DNA from: Atopobiaceae bacterium
GTDB lineage: Bacteria; Actinomycetota; Coriobacteriia; Coriobacteriales; Atopobiaceae
Direction of reading: 5' to 3'
Length of the DNA stretch: 64,000 nt
Assembly (NCBI GenBank): GCA_017510785.1
Contig: JAFWMH010000056.1
Span: 23,108-87,107, forward strand
Shown: positions 42,469 to 51,778 of the stretch, in pieces
Layout: the number at the start of each line of letters is the position of its first letter
Position numbering within the stretch: the stretch's first letter is position 1
Program-made: the position numbers and the translations under genes
Notes under the pieces: model-generated
What the model was told of the DNA's origin: nothing
The model's database searches: none
Seen by the model: the letters and a program-made list of their open reading frames with translations, nothing else

Positions 42469-42620
42469 GGCACCCATTAGCCGAGATGGGTGCCAAACGG
42501 GACATATGCCGTCCTAAACCAAGGGCAAGGTGGCACAAACGGCACCCATTGGCCGAGATGGGTGCCAAACGGACCATTTGAGAGCCAGAGGCGCAGGCAA
42601 AACGGACCAAATGGCACCCA
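42469..42620. repeat. Two and a half copies of a GGCACCCAT palindrome
   Basis: GGCACCCAT...ATGGGTGCC occurs at 42469-42494 and 42541-42566, each around an 8-base loop containing GCCGAG, with another half site at about 42612. AAACGG(G/A)CC follows each copy. The rest of 42319-43003 shows no gene. Confidence 0.8.
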
Positions 42621-43003
42621 TTCGTTGCGGAGGTCGATTCTTTGTCCGATTGGACAGTGACGATTTGCACAGGTCGATATTGCGCTCGATCCCACCAGGG
42701 CGCCCCCCGAGGCGGAGGTACCATCGACCCCTGCGGGTGGGTCGGGGTGCGGATCGGGCGTCTGGCGATTAGCTGCGCATCATGACTCATCTTGGGAATC
42801 TTTTTGGGAAAAGACCGCCCCGGCGAGGTTCGTTTGCCTCAGCGTTGGTGCGCGGCTTCGACGGGGGTACCCAGCCCCACAAAGCTCGCGAAATCCTGGA
42901 AAAGGCCCATCCATCGAGGTTTGTAGGCCTCAACTGACCGCGTTCTCTCAACTGACTGCGTTCTTTTGGATTTCGCGTTGCAGGGCGCTGCGAAACGTAG
43001 TGC

Positions 43004-43201
43004 TTAGGAGCGTAAGGCACGAAGGGCTTCCCGGAATTCGGTGCGTCCCTCGACGTAGTCCACGAGAGCCTGCTCGGGATCGTGCCCATGAAATATTGTG
43101 CAGTTGCCGCACAGGTCGCAATTCGAGATACAAACGAAGCGTTCGCGAACAAAGTCCCGTCGTTCATCGATGGTTGACGAAGTGATGCTAGGTGCCTGCA
43201 C
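43004..43201 (-). CDS. Small Cys-rich protein of unknown function
   Basis: 65 residues from GTG 43201, preceded by GGGAG. The sequence FVCISNCDLCGNCTIFHGHD and LVDYVEGRTEFREALRALR has a C-x5-C-x2-C-x2-C cluster followed by a charged helix. Short homologous-looking proteins with CDLCGxC are common in anaerobic Firmicutes and Coriobacteriia, and metal or iron-sulfur binding is plausible. Two overlapping frames in the region are less protein-like. No operon partner. Confidence 0.75.
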   Translation of the reverse strand: MQAPSITSSTIDERRDFVRERFVCISNCDLCGNCTIFHGHDPEQALVDYVEGRTEFREALRALRS

Positions 43202-43478
43202 GGCTTCTCCCGTCTGCGTGGGTTTGCTTCAATCGATTATAGCAGTGAACGAAGTCGTTCGTGCCGTGCGGATCGCCAGAGGAGGGGTTTAGCCAATACA
43301 ACAAACGCTCGAGCGTGAATGCCGAAGGCCACGCGCCTCCGAAGGCCACGCGCGTCCGAAGGCTCCCGACCGGCGCGTGCGCACAATGCGTAGGACTATG
43401 CCACTGCGCTGTGATACACTTTCCGCATCATGAAGGTTACGCGCATGTTTGCGAGCGCACCTGCGAGCGGGAGGACTC

Positions 43479-46400
43479 ATGGACGAAATAGTTGCCGGGA
43501 CCAGAATTGCCGAAAGGTACGTCCTCAACGAAAAAGTAGGGTCGGGCGGTTTCGGCGAGACTTGGCGCGCGCACGACGATTTGCTCGATTTGGATGTCGC
43601 GATGAAGTTCTATTACGGAGCAGATCCGTCTCAGCGCGAAAGGTATGTGCGCGAGGCACGTTCTCTCGCGCGATACTCGCAACACCAAGGTATCGTTTCT
43701 GTAAGGGACCTACTCTTTACGGGTTCACAAGCATGTTTAATCATGGATTACGTAGTTGGAATCGATCTCCTAAAGGTTATATCTACTAATGGTCGGCTTG
43801 ACGTGGAAAGCGTGTGCGAGCTCCTGATTCCCGTGGCCGATGCGCTTACGAGCCTTCACAAGGACGGTTTGCTGCACAGAGACGTAAGTCCCGACAACAT
43901 TCGCGTTCGCTCGAATGGCACTGGCGTGCTCTTGGACTTTGGCTCTGTGCTCGATTTGGCGCAACAGCGCCGTGGCACCATTGTGGTGAAGCCTGGATAT
44001 GCGCCAATCGAGCAATATGGGGATGCCAAGGACCAGGGACCGTGGACCGACGTGTATGCATTGGCGGCAACGGCGTATCAGTGCCTGTGTGGTGTGATGC
44101 CGGTCGATAGCTTGCAGCGCTCCTTTACCGATACCCTTAAGAAGCCGTCCGAGCTTGGCGTGGTGTTGCCTCCAAGCGTTGAGGCTGCGCTGATGAACGG
44201 GCTCGCGATTGATTACAGGAAGCGCACGCAATCGGTGGGCAATCTAATGCTGGGACTGCGTGGCCAAATGGCGCCTATAGCAGCAGACAAAACCAAGCCT
44301 GGGTCCGGACCCGAATATGTTGGTTCGGAAACACGGCCAAGGAGCGAGGTTCGAAAAGCTGGGGCGGCTCGGCAATCGGTGCATGCAGAGAACTCTCAGG
44401 AGGGATTGCGGCGCGAGTTCACTCCCGAGGTCAAGCAGAACGCGGTGCCTGCGCCTGAGTCCGCGTCCAAGCCGGGACGCGGATCTACGCCCGCGCCTGG
44501 CCGCTCGCCCGAGCCGCGGGACGGTAGCCAGCTCGGCCACACGCCCGTGCCCGAGCTGGGAAACAGGAGCCAAAGCGGCCGCACGCCCGAACCCGAGCCG
44601 GGGGACGGTAGCCAACCCGGCCGCACGCCCGAGCCCACGGCCAAACCCAATGGCGAGCCCGCTCAGCAAAACACGCCCAAACACAACAAACTCGCCAATA
44701 CCAGGCCCTCCTCAAACAAGCGATGGCTTCCCATTGCCCTTGCCGTTGCGGCGATACTTGCAGTTGTTGTTGCAATCGTGGTGGTGAGGGGTGGCTTCAA
44801 CGCGGCGGGAAGCGCAAACTCGACGAGCAGCTCCTTCGTTTCGCGACAAAAGGTGACGGACGACATCATCAAGAATGCACTTAGTGACGATGGGGAACGA
44901 TTGTTTTTCTCCTATTGCGAAATCTCCGACGAACAGATCAAAAACATTGCCAAACAAGGGCGGGTGAAGTCCCTAACGTTTTCCCACTGCACGGGCTTTA
45001 CGACGTTAGCGCCCTTGTCGAAAATGTCGAATCTTGAGTCCTTGGATGTTTCGGGCCTGGAATACGTCAAGCTCGAAAAGCTGTTCTCGGAGGACATGCC
45101 GCAAATCGAGTCGCTCACCCTTTCCAGCATGGACGTGGCGAGTGGCGAAGATGCCTTGGGAAGGCTGAGCGGACTAACGTATCTTAACCTCTCCAGTGCG
45201 AAAGGCATCAAGGGTGGTGACTTTCTCAAGAAAATGGAAGGCCTCCGTTCGGCCGATCTGAGTGGGGTCGATTTTTCCGAGGATGGGGCGCAGGGCTTGG
45301 CAGGTCACGAGAGCCTCTCTTCCATATATGTGAACAACTGCAATCTTCCCACGCTTGAGTGGGTGAAGAGCTGCCCGAGCATTTCCTCGCTCGCGGCGTC
45401 GAACAATGGCATTACCGACCTGTCGCCTTTGTCGGAGCTTCCTTCTCTTTACAGTATTGATGTTTCGGACAATAACATCACGAGTCTTGAGCCGCTTGCC
45501 GCATGCGAGAACTTGAACAGAGTCGAGGTGGGCAACAATGCGATTACGACGCTCAAGGGGCTCGAAGGTAAGAAGCGGCTCACCAGCGTGTTTGTTGCAA
45601 ACAACAAGCTGGAGGACGCCTCTGCGTTGCTGAGTTGCCGCAAGCTTGAGTGGGTGGGCGTCGCGCATAATAATTTGCACGACCTCTCCTTTTGCGAGAG
45701 CCTCACGAAGTTGGAGGCGCTCGATGCGTCGCACAACCACATCGAGGACATCTCGAAGCTTGCAAGCGCTGCCAAGATGAAGGTCCTTGCGCTTAACAAC
45801 AACAAGATTTCCGACGTCAGCGCGCTGACGAACGGATTTACAGAGCTGGCGGCCATCAACCTTGCGTTCAACGAGCTTGAATCAGTAAAACCACTCGAAG
45901 CATGTCCGGCACTTGCTCATGTGGCAGTGAACGACAACAAGCTAAAGTCTCTTGAGGGCATGGACAATAAGCCTGTGCTCGAAACACTCTTGGCGAGCAA
46001 CAACCAGATTGCCGACATATCGGCCTTGTCGAATTCGTGCGGTGTGCTCGGGAACCTCGACCTCGGGGGAAACAAGATACAAAACATTGAGGCTCTGGGT
46101 GGTCTTATGCAGAGCAAGCCGGGGAATCGGGCGCGCGTGGCATTAGATCACAACGAAATCAAGTCAATAGACGCTCTTCCCACGATCGTGAAGTACGACG
46201 GTTTGGTGCTCTATGGCAACCCTCTCTCCGACTTCTCAACACTTTTGGAGAGTGAAGCCGAGTGGGGCACGCTTTACCTGCCCTATGCAGCGCATGCGAA
46301 CTATGGTGACCTCTCGAATCGGAAGTCCCTCAGTTCCGTTACCATCGTCGATGTACCCTACAACAAGCAGGTTCAGGTCGAGCGCGACATGCAAGTTGGC

Positions 46401-46658
46401 GAGGACGCCTTTTCGAGTGCCAAGCCGCGCTTCCTTACCTCCGAAGAGGCGGATGGGGAGCTCAAGGAGTTTCGCGACAAAATGAACAAGCAAATAAGCG
46501 GTGCGACGAGTGACAAGTTCGGCGCTAAAGGCGAAAGCGAAGACGATGCGGGTGTAGCAGAGAATAGCGAAGAGCAGGGGAGTGGCCAAGCGCTTTCGAC
46601 TTCGGGCGAAGGAACCTCCGGCGAAGGCACGTCGGGCAACGGAGAGGCGGCCGACTAA
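43479..46658 (+). CDS. LRR receptor-like Ser/Thr protein kinase (one transmembrane helix)
   Basis: 1059 residues from ATG 43479 after GGGAGG. An N-terminal Hanks-type kinase has VGSGGFGE (about 20-27), Lys in VAMKFYY (43), HRDVSPDN (about 133) and DFGSV (about 153), so it looks active. A Pro/Arg/Glu-rich linker at about 300-410 repeats PGRGSTPAPGRSPEP and PEPGDGSQPGRTPEP. One membrane helix lies at about 415-437. Residues about 490-912 are internalin-like leucine-rich repeats (ITDLSPLSELPSLYSIDVSD, ITSLEPLAACENLNRVEVGN), predicted to be outside the cell. The tail is Ser/Gly/Glu-rich. The next two genes follow at 1 and 2 bases, so this is one operon. It probably senses an extracellular ligand and phosphorylates a partner recognised by the FHA domains next door. 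Confidence 0.9.
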   Translation: MDEIVAGTRIAERYVLNEKVGSGGFGETWRAHDDLLDLDVAMKFYYGADPSQRERYVREARSLARYSQHQGIVSVRDLLFTGSQACLIMDYVVGIDLLKVISTNGRLDVESVCELLIPVADALTSLHKDGLLHRDVSPDNIRVRSNGTGVLLDFGSVLDLAQQRRGTIVVKPGYAPIEQYGDAKDQGPWTDVYALAATAYQCLCGVMPVDSLQRSFTDTLKKPSELGVVLPPSVEAALMNGLAIDYRKRTQSVGNLMLGLRGQMAPIAADKTKPGSGPEYVGSETRPRSEVRKAGAARQSVHAENSQEGLRREFTPEVKQNAVPAPESASKPGRGSTPAPGRSPEPRDGSQLGHTPVPELGNRSQSGRTPEPEPGDGSQPGRTPEPTAKPNGEPAQQNTPKHNKLANTRPSSNKRWLPIALAVAAILAVVVAIVVVRGGFNAAGSANSTSSSFVSRQKVTDDIIKNALSDDGERLFFSYCEISDEQIKNIAKQGRVKSLTFSHCTGFTTLAPLSKMSNLESLDVSGLEYVKLEKLFSEDMPQIESLTLSSMDVASGEDALGRLSGLTYLNLSSAKGIKGGDFLKKMEGLRSADLSGVDFSEDGAQGLAGHESLSSIYVNNCNLPTLEWVKSCPSISSLAASNNGITDLSPLSELPSLYSIDVSDNNITSLEPLAACENLNRVEVGNNAITTLKGLEGKKRLTSVFVANNKLEDASALLSCRKLEWVGVAHNNLHDLSFCESLTKLEALDASHNHIEDISKLASAAKMKVLALNNNKISDVSALTNGFTELAAINLAFNELESVKPLEACPALAHVAVNDNKLKSLEGMDNKPVLETLLASNNQIADISALSNSCGVLGNLDLGGNKIQNIEALGGLMQSKPGNRARVALDHNEIKSIDALPTIVKYDGLVLYGNPLSDFSTLLESEAEWGTLYLPYAAHANYGDLSNRKSLSSVTIVDVPYNKQVQVERDMQVGEDAFSSAKPRFLTSEEADGELKEFRDKMNKQISGATSDKFGAKGESEDDAGVAENSEEQGSGQALSTSGEGTSGEGTSGNGEAAD

Positions 46659-46659
46659 C

Positions 46660-48414
46660 ATGGGAGAACGTGTGCCAACGATGCGTTTGGAGAACGATGA
46701 TGATGACGCATCCTATGCGGTGGTAGGTTTTGCGAGCTCTGGCCCGCTGCGCGTTTGGCCCCTTGAGGGAACCATGACGGTGGGCCGGTTGGGTTCGGAT
46801 GCAAACATTGCGCTGCCGTCGGGTGTCGTTTCTGCGCGCCACGGGCAGATTGCCGTGGCGCGCGGCTGGGTGCCAGATGCTGCCCCCACACAGCGTGGGC
46901 GGGTAATCTACCAAGACGTGGGTAGCTCGAACGGGACCTACATGGGCGGAAAGCGCCTGAATGGTGTGGTGACGCTTCGCGAGGGCGATGCGCTTGAGTT
47001 TGCTCCAAGGTACTCTCCCTCCAACGTCGAGTTGCGCCTCGTGCTTGTGCGCGACGTAAGTCCCGACCTCGCGTGGCGACGCGTGCCTTATGGGCCACAT
47101 ATTCAGGAAATTGTATTCGGGAGAGGCGATGCTGGCGTTGGTATGCACGACGGTTACGTTTCGGAGCGCCACGCGTCGCTTTACCGTAGTTCAAAAGGCC
47201 TGTACGTGCTGGATTTTGCAAGCACCAACGGCGTGTGGGTTAACGGTGTGCGGGTGCAAGGAAGTGCTCCGGTAGGCGTTGGCAGCGTCATCAGGCTTGG
47301 CTCGTCTGTAATATATATTAGTAGGGACGAGCTTTGGGTGGGCGATGCTCCAAATCGTGGGGACGTGGGAGCCTCGCAACCTCCGCAGCAGTCGAACGCT
47401 GCTGGTGACGGGGCGATGGGCGCGTCGCAACCGCAGCGCATGCGACAGGAAGCCGCGTACGAAGCGCCGAGCGAGCCGGCTCCCGACCATCAATCAAGGG
47501 AGCTTGAGGCTGCGAAGAAGAGTGCGCCTGGAGCGATGCGCCAAGCTTGGGATTCCGCGCGCATGCAGACGCGAGATGGCGCGCATCGCATGGCACAACC
47601 CGAGGGTGGCCTTGCCATCGACATCGTAGAGAAAAACGTTTGGAATCGCGCGAAGCGCAAAACCCTCCTGCGCGACGTGCATCTTAATGTTGCGCCCGGC
47701 GATATGGTTCTTATTCTTGGTGGCTCTGGTGCCGGGAAAACGACCTTCTTCAACGCGGTGATGGGATACGACAAAGCCGAGGGCATGATTCGCCTGGGCG
47801 ACCTCGACGTGTACGAAGAGTACGAACGGATAAAGTATCAAATAGGATACGTACCCCAGCAGGACTTGGTGCGCCTGAACGACACGGTTCACGAAACGCT
47901 TTTCGCGGCTGCGCGCTTGCGCATGCCCGCACGGAGCACGATGGATGCATGCGAGGAGCGCGTGCGGTGGGCCAGCGACATGCTGGGACTCAGTCGCGAG
48001 GGCGAGACGCTTGTGGGCAGGCTTTCGGGTGGCCAGCGCAAGCGGCTCTCCATAGCGGTGGAGCTGGTTGGCGATCCCGCGCTCTTCTTTTTGGACGAGC
48101 CGGATTCTGGCCTTGATGGCGTTATGGCGCGCTCACTCTTGCAAAACCTTAAGAGCATTGCCGACCTGGGCAAGATGGTGCTTGTGATTACCCACGGGCC
48201 CGACCGAGGTGCCGATTTGTTTACCAAGGTGCTGGTTTTGGCGAAGTCCGAGCGCGACGGCGCGGGACACCTCGTGTGCTACGGCTCGGTTGAGGAAACG
48301 AAATCGTTTTTTGGAGTGCAAACGCTTGAGGACGTCGTGCGACGCATCAATCGACCGGACGAAGGCGGCGAGGGACAAGCGGACTACTACATCAATAAGT
48401 GGGAGGCGAGGTAG
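46660..48414 (+). CDS. ABC transporter ATPase with two FHA domains
   Basis: 584 residues. The ATG at 46660 is one base after the kinase stop. FHA domain 1 (about 37-105) has TVGRLGSDANIALPS, SARHGQI and VGSSNGTYMGG; FHA domain 2 (about 148-210) has VFGRGDAGVGM, VSERHASLY and ASTNGVWVNG. After a Gln/Pro/Ala-rich linker comes an ABCG-like ATPase with GGSGAGKTTFFNAVMG (Walker A, about 353), LSGGQRKRLSIA (signature, about 455), ALFFLDEPDSGLDG (Walker B) and ITHG. FHA domains bind phosphothreonine, so the preceding kinase probably controls it. With the following membrane protein it should form an exporter. Confidence 0.93.
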   Translation: MGERVPTMRLENDDDDASYAVVGFASSGPLRVWPLEGTMTVGRLGSDANIALPSGVVSARHGQIAVARGWVPDAAPTQRGRVIYQDVGSSNGTYMGGKRLNGVVTLREGDALEFAPRYSPSNVELRLVLVRDVSPDLAWRRVPYGPHIQEIVFGRGDAGVGMHDGYVSERHASLYRSSKGLYVLDFASTNGVWVNGVRVQGSAPVGVGSVIRLGSSVIYISRDELWVGDAPNRGDVGASQPPQQSNAAGDGAMGASQPQRMRQEAAYEAPSEPAPDHQSRELEAAKKSAPGAMRQAWDSARMQTRDGAHRMAQPEGGLAIDIVEKNVWNRAKRKTLLRDVHLNVAPGDMVLILGGSGAGKTTFFNAVMGYDKAEGMIRLGDLDVYEEYERIKYQIGYVPQQDLVRLNDTVHETLFAAARLRMPARSTMDACEERVRWASDMLGLSREGETLVGRLSGGQRKRLSIAVELVGDPALFFLDEPDSGLDGVMARSLLQNLKSIADLGKMVLVITHGPDRGADLFTKVLVLAKSERDGAGHLVCYGSVEETKSFFGVQTLEDVVRRINRPDEGGEGQADYYINKWEAR

Positions 48415-48416
48415 GC

Positions 48417-49232
48417 ATGGAGAACGCTACGGCGGGTTTTATGCGACAAGTGGGCGTGTGCTTCGGGCGCTGCAAACGGGCCTTTGTGAACGACCGCGGT
48501 TGGAAAGTGTTCGTTTCGGTCGTGCTCATAACGCTGCTCGTGGGCATGGTGATGGGTGAATACACGTTTGTGGGCTACGAGGACACGAAGAACGGTGCGT
48601 ATGCATTGGTGTGCGCCTGCATTTGGATAGGTATATTTAACTCGGTGCGCAGTGTTTGTCGCGAGCGCGACATCGTGCGGCGTGAGCACCGCACGGGACT
48701 CAACGTTGGCGCCTACATGCTGGCCCATTGGCTGTACGAGGCATGCTTGTGTGCCGTGGAATCGGTGTTGGTGGCAGTGGTCGTGCGCATTGTAAGCGGT
48801 GACCACTTCATTAGAGAGCCGGTGTTTCTTCCGGCGCTGCTGGAGCTGTACGTGAGCTTCTTCTTAATTACGTTTTCGGCAGATGCGCTTGGCCTGTTGG
48901 TGAGTTCGGTGGTGCATAGCGAAAACACTGCCATGACGGTGATGCCGTTCGTGCTCATCATACAGCTGGTGATGGCGGGCGTCATCTTCAAGCTCGAAGG
49001 TGTTACGGACCTCATTTCGAACCTAACCATCAGCCGGTGGGGGTTTGATGCGCTTTGCGCCACGTCGTGTGTAGACCATATGTTTGAGCCGATGGTTGGA
49101 TTCAACGGCGTGGTGGAAGAGCAGGCGTCGACGATAAGCAATTTGCTAGGGCTCTGGCTTATCCTTGCGGGGTTCTCTGTTATCTACGGCATTCTGGCCG
49201 CTGTGGCTCTTTCGTTTGTTGACCGTGGCTGA
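48417..49232 (+). CDS. ABC-2 type permease, partner of the FHA-ABC ATPase
   Basis: 271 residues from ATG 48417, two bases after the ATPase stop, with GGGAGG upstream. Six hydrophobic helices follow a short cytoplasmic start (FGRCKRAFVNDRGWKVF). The RREHRTGLNVGAYMLAHW element resembles the coupling region of ABCG/ABC-2 permeases, and the C-terminal SRWGFDAL motif is common in this group. It should form the membrane channel of an exporter. The cargo is unknown; protein, peptide or lipid is possible. A strong terminator follows at 49285. Confidence 0.88.
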   Translation: MENATAGFMRQVGVCFGRCKRAFVNDRGWKVFVSVVLITLLVGMVMGEYTFVGYEDTKNGAYALVCACIWIGIFNSVRSVCRERDIVRREHRTGLNVGAYMLAHWLYEACLCAVESVLVAVVVRIVSGDHFIREPVFLPALLELYVSFFLITFSADALGLLVSSVVHSENTAMTVMPFVLIIQLVMAGVIFKLEGVTDLISNLTISRWGFDALCATSCVDHMFEPMVGFNGVVEEQASTISNLLGLWLILAGFSVIYGILAAVALSFVDRG

Positions 49233-49284
49233 TTTGCTTGGTGTTTCGTTGGTGCCTCCTTCGTTGGCGCCTCCTAAGAAGTGC

Positions 49285-49313
49285 GGGCCGCGAGGAATAT
49301 GTCCTCGCGGCCC
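49285..49313. terminator. Perfect 12-bp hairpin between convergent operons
   Basis: GGGCCGCGAGGA and TCCTCGCGGCCC flank a five-base loop, between the ABC-2 permease stop and the trpB stop. No long T-run, so efficiency is uncertain. Confidence 0.65.
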
Positions 49314-49353
49314 GAACTTGGTGGAAGATGAGTGAGCTCTACGTTGAGTTGTC

Positions 49354-50763
49354 CTATGCGATGGGAAGCCCGCCCGCCGCCTGGATGCCGGGGACTGCCG
49401 GAATGGTGGCGAAGCCCTGCTCGAGCTCTTCGTCGGTGGGGATGTGGTTGGTCATGCGTCCCTCGTTGAAGGCCTCGTAGGCCGTCATGTCGAAGTAGCC
49501 AGTGCCGGTGAGGCCAAACAGAATGACCTTTTCCTCTCCGGTGGTGGCGCACTTCTTGGCCTCTTCCATAGCGGCGAAGATGGCGTGGCTGCTCTCCGGT
49601 GCGGGAAGGATGGTTTCGAGCTTGGCGAACTGCTCAGCTGCCGCGAACACGTCCGTTTGCTTAACGGCGATGGCATCGAGGAAGCCGTCGTGCTTGAGCT
49701 GCGAAATCACGGGGCTCATGCCGTGGTAGCGCAGGCCGCCGGCGTGGTCGGGGCTAGGCATGAAGCCGTTGCCGAGGGTGTACATCTTGCAGAGCGGGCA
49801 CGTTTGGCCCGTGTCGGCGAAGTCGTAGGCAAAGCGTCCGCGGGTGAGCGACGGGCAGCTGGCAGGCTCGACTGCTATGAAGCGCGTATCCGGGCGCGTG
49901 CCAAGGAGCTTGTCGCGCATGAACGGTGCGATGAGGCCACCGAGGTTGGAGCCACCGCCGGCGCAGCCAATAACTACGTCGGGATAGTCGCCCAGCTCCT
50001 CGAGTGCCGCGTAGGACTCCAAGCCGATGACGGACTGGTGCAGGAGAACTTGGTTAAGAACGGAGCCGAGCTGGTAGCGGCCGCGGTTCTCGGGAACGTG
50101 CAACGCGCGCTCCACGGCCTCGCTAATGGCCGTTCCGAGCGAGCCCGTGCGGTTTCCGGGATTCTCGAGCATCTTGCGCCCGATCTCGGTGGTATCGGAG
50201 GGGGAGGGCGTTACGTTGGCGCCAAAGGTTTGCATAACGGAGCGGCGGAACGGCTTTTGCTCGTAGCTCGCTCGCACCATGAATACGTCGCACTCCAGGC
50301 CATAGTGGGCGGCCGCCTCAGAGAGTGCGGTGCCCCATTGGCCGGCACCCGTCTCGGTGGTAATCGTGGAGAGGCCTTGCTCGTGCGCGTAGTAGGCCTG
50401 CGCCAGCGCGGAGTTGAGCTTGTGGGAGCCGCTCGTGTTGTTGCCTTCGAACTTGTAGTAAATCTTGGCGGGCGTCCCAAGGGCCTTTTCGAGGTTGTAC
50501 GCGCGGCACAGCGGGCTCGGGCGGTACACCTTGTACATTTCGCGTACGCCCTCGGGGATGTTCACGTAGGGGGTATTGTCGTCGAGCTCTTGGCGGCATA
50601 GCTCCTCGGCGAACACGGGCGAGATGTGGGCCACCTCGGCCGGAACGCCGTTGGGAAGCAGCATGCGGCCGGGCTTCGTGGGCATGTCGGCGCGCAGGTT
50701 ATACCATTGCGTGGGAATCTGGGTTTCGGAAAGATACGTGCGATACGGACTCTGCTTGGCCAT
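49354..50763 (-). CDS. trpB: Tryptophan synthase beta-like enzyme (TrpB2 type)
   Basis: 469 residues from ATG 50763 with AAAGGAGG upstream. The long N-terminus and the blocks FEGNNTSGSHKLNSALAQAY (PLP Lys), ETGAGQWGTAL and GCAGGGSNLGGLIAPF match the TrpB2 subfamily. It condenses indole or a related intermediate with serine to tryptophan using PLP. No trpA or other trp genes are nearby, so it may salvage indole from gut neighbours. A tryptophan-type T-box precedes it, which supports a tryptophan-linked role. Confidence 0.95.
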   Translation of the reverse strand: MAKQSPYRTYLSETQIPTQWYNLRADMPTKPGRMLLPNGVPAEVAHISPVFAEELCRQELDDNTPYVNIPEGVREMYKVYRPSPLCRAYNLEKALGTPAKIYYKFEGNNTSGSHKLNSALAQAYYAHEQGLSTITTETGAGQWGTALSEAAAHYGLECDVFMVRASYEQKPFRRSVMQTFGANVTPSPSDTTEIGRKMLENPGNRTGSLGTAISEAVERALHVPENRGRYQLGSVLNQVLLHQSVIGLESYAALEELGDYPDVVIGCAGGGSNLGGLIAPFMRDKLLGTRPDTRFIAVEPASCPSLTRGRFAYDFADTGQTCPLCKMYTLGNGFMPSPDHAGGLRYHGMSPVISQLKHDGFLDAIAVKQTDVFAAAEQFAKLETILPAPESSHAIFAAMEEAKKCATTGEEKVILFGLTGTGYFDMTAYEAFNEGRMTNHIPTDEELEQGFATIPAVPGIQAAGGLPIA

Positions 50764-50809
50764 GATGAGCCTCCTTTTGACGCGTGCGCCGCGCCGTGCG
50801 GAGGATGGG

Positions 50810-51060
50810 CAACAAAAAAACGCCCATCCTCGACCTATGGGTCTCGAGGACAAGCGCGTACGCCTGCGGTGCCACCTCGATTAGCGGGAATACCCGCTCG
50901 CTCTGTGGAAGGCCACCACCTTCCTGCTCTGTAACGGGAGCTCCCGTCGCGACTTCCACGGCATCGCCGCTTCTTCGCGCCCTCGGCGGGTCCATTATGC
51001 CTACCTGCTACCGCTCGGATCTCAGCTGCCCGAACTCTCTGTATGAGCCTCAGTAGGTTT
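50810..51060 (-). promoter_or_regulatory. T-box riboswitch upstream of trpB
   Basis: On the minus strand the leader contains the T-box sequence AGGTGGCACCGCAGG at about 50880-50864, then the terminator CCTCGAGACCCATAGGTCGAGG with ATGGGCGTTTTTTT, ending about 50 bases before the trpB start. Upstream stems span about 51060-50890. A TGG in ATAATGGACC (about 50998) is a plausible Trp specifier. Uncharged tRNA-Trp would stabilise the antiterminator and turn trpB on. Confidence 0.88.
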
Positions 51061-51196
51061 TACTTCCGCCTCACTGGTTTGGTGACGCTATGCGATTGAT
51101 GAGTAGAATAGCGACTTCGCTCGCATCCGTCCACAGGCGAAACAGTATTGAAACGAAATCGGAAAATCGGGATGAGGCTATTCGGCCTTATTCAGC

Positions 51197-51658
51197 CTAC
51201 GCAACTACGACCTGTTCCTGCGCGCTGGGATCGGCAAACACCCACTTGCGTTGGCCGGTGTAGTTGAGGAAAAAGAGCATGAAGTCTACCACGACCTTCG
51301 CCTGTCCCTCGGCGATGCCAAAGCCCTCATGAGCGAGCCACACGCCCAAACTCGAAAGACACAACACACCTAGCTCGAGCAAGAGGAAACGTGGGAGACT
51401 TTCGCGTTTGCAGCGACACGGCTCTTCCTTGGTGCCGCAAAATACCATGCGATTATTGATGCAAAAATTCACCGCCGTCGATATGCAACGTGCGATGCAG
51501 GTAGCCAAGAGGATGCGCACGAAGTCGGCACCCACAAAAAACTCGCGCAGGAGTGCAAAGAGCACGCATGCAACGAGTTGGTCGAGAGCAGTGCTCGCAA
51601 GAGAGGAGCACGCGAAGCGGCCGAATCGGCCTGATGAGATGTTAGCAATAGTTTCCAT
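51197..51658 (-). CDS. GtrA-family membrane protein
   Basis: 153 residues with four hydrophobic helices in the GtrA layout: FGRFACSSLASTALDQLVAC, TCIARCISTAVNFCINNRMV, PRFLLLELGVLCLSSLGVWL and VVDFMLFFLNYTGQRKWVF. The final RKWVF is typical of the family. GtrA-like proteins are thought to help flip or transfer lipid-linked sugars. No glycosyltransferase is adjacent. The start has only a weak ribosome site. Confidence 0.85.
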   Translation of the reverse strand: METIANISSGRFGRFACSSLASTALDQLVACVLFALLREFFVGADFVRILLATCIARCISTAVNFCINNRMVFCGTKEEPCRCKRESLPRFLLLELGVLCLSSLGVWLAHEGFGIAEGQAKVVVDFMLFFLNYTGQRKWVFADPSAQEQVVVA

Positions 51659-51711
51659 AATGGGAATACTCTAGCAGGGTTTGCGCCCTACCACAAAGGA
51701 TTCATAAGGAA

Positions 51712-51748
51712 AAACCGTGCACGCGAGGATTTCTGGCGTGCACGGTTT
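51712..51748 (-). terminator. Rho-independent terminator after the BI-1-like gene
   Basis: AAACCGTGCACGC and GCGTGCACGGTTT make a perfect 13-bp stem with an 11-base loop. On the minus strand TTTTTCC follows. It lies 30 bases after the stop at 51779. Confidence 0.9.
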
Positions 51749-51778
51749 GAGTTACGCGCTGTCAATATTCACTACTCG

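Noticed and set aside
42787..43167. A 126-codon minus-strand open frame overlapping the Cys-rich small gene
   Set aside because: The overlapping 65-residue frame has a ribosome site and a conserved-looking Cys cluster, while this one does not resemble a protein.
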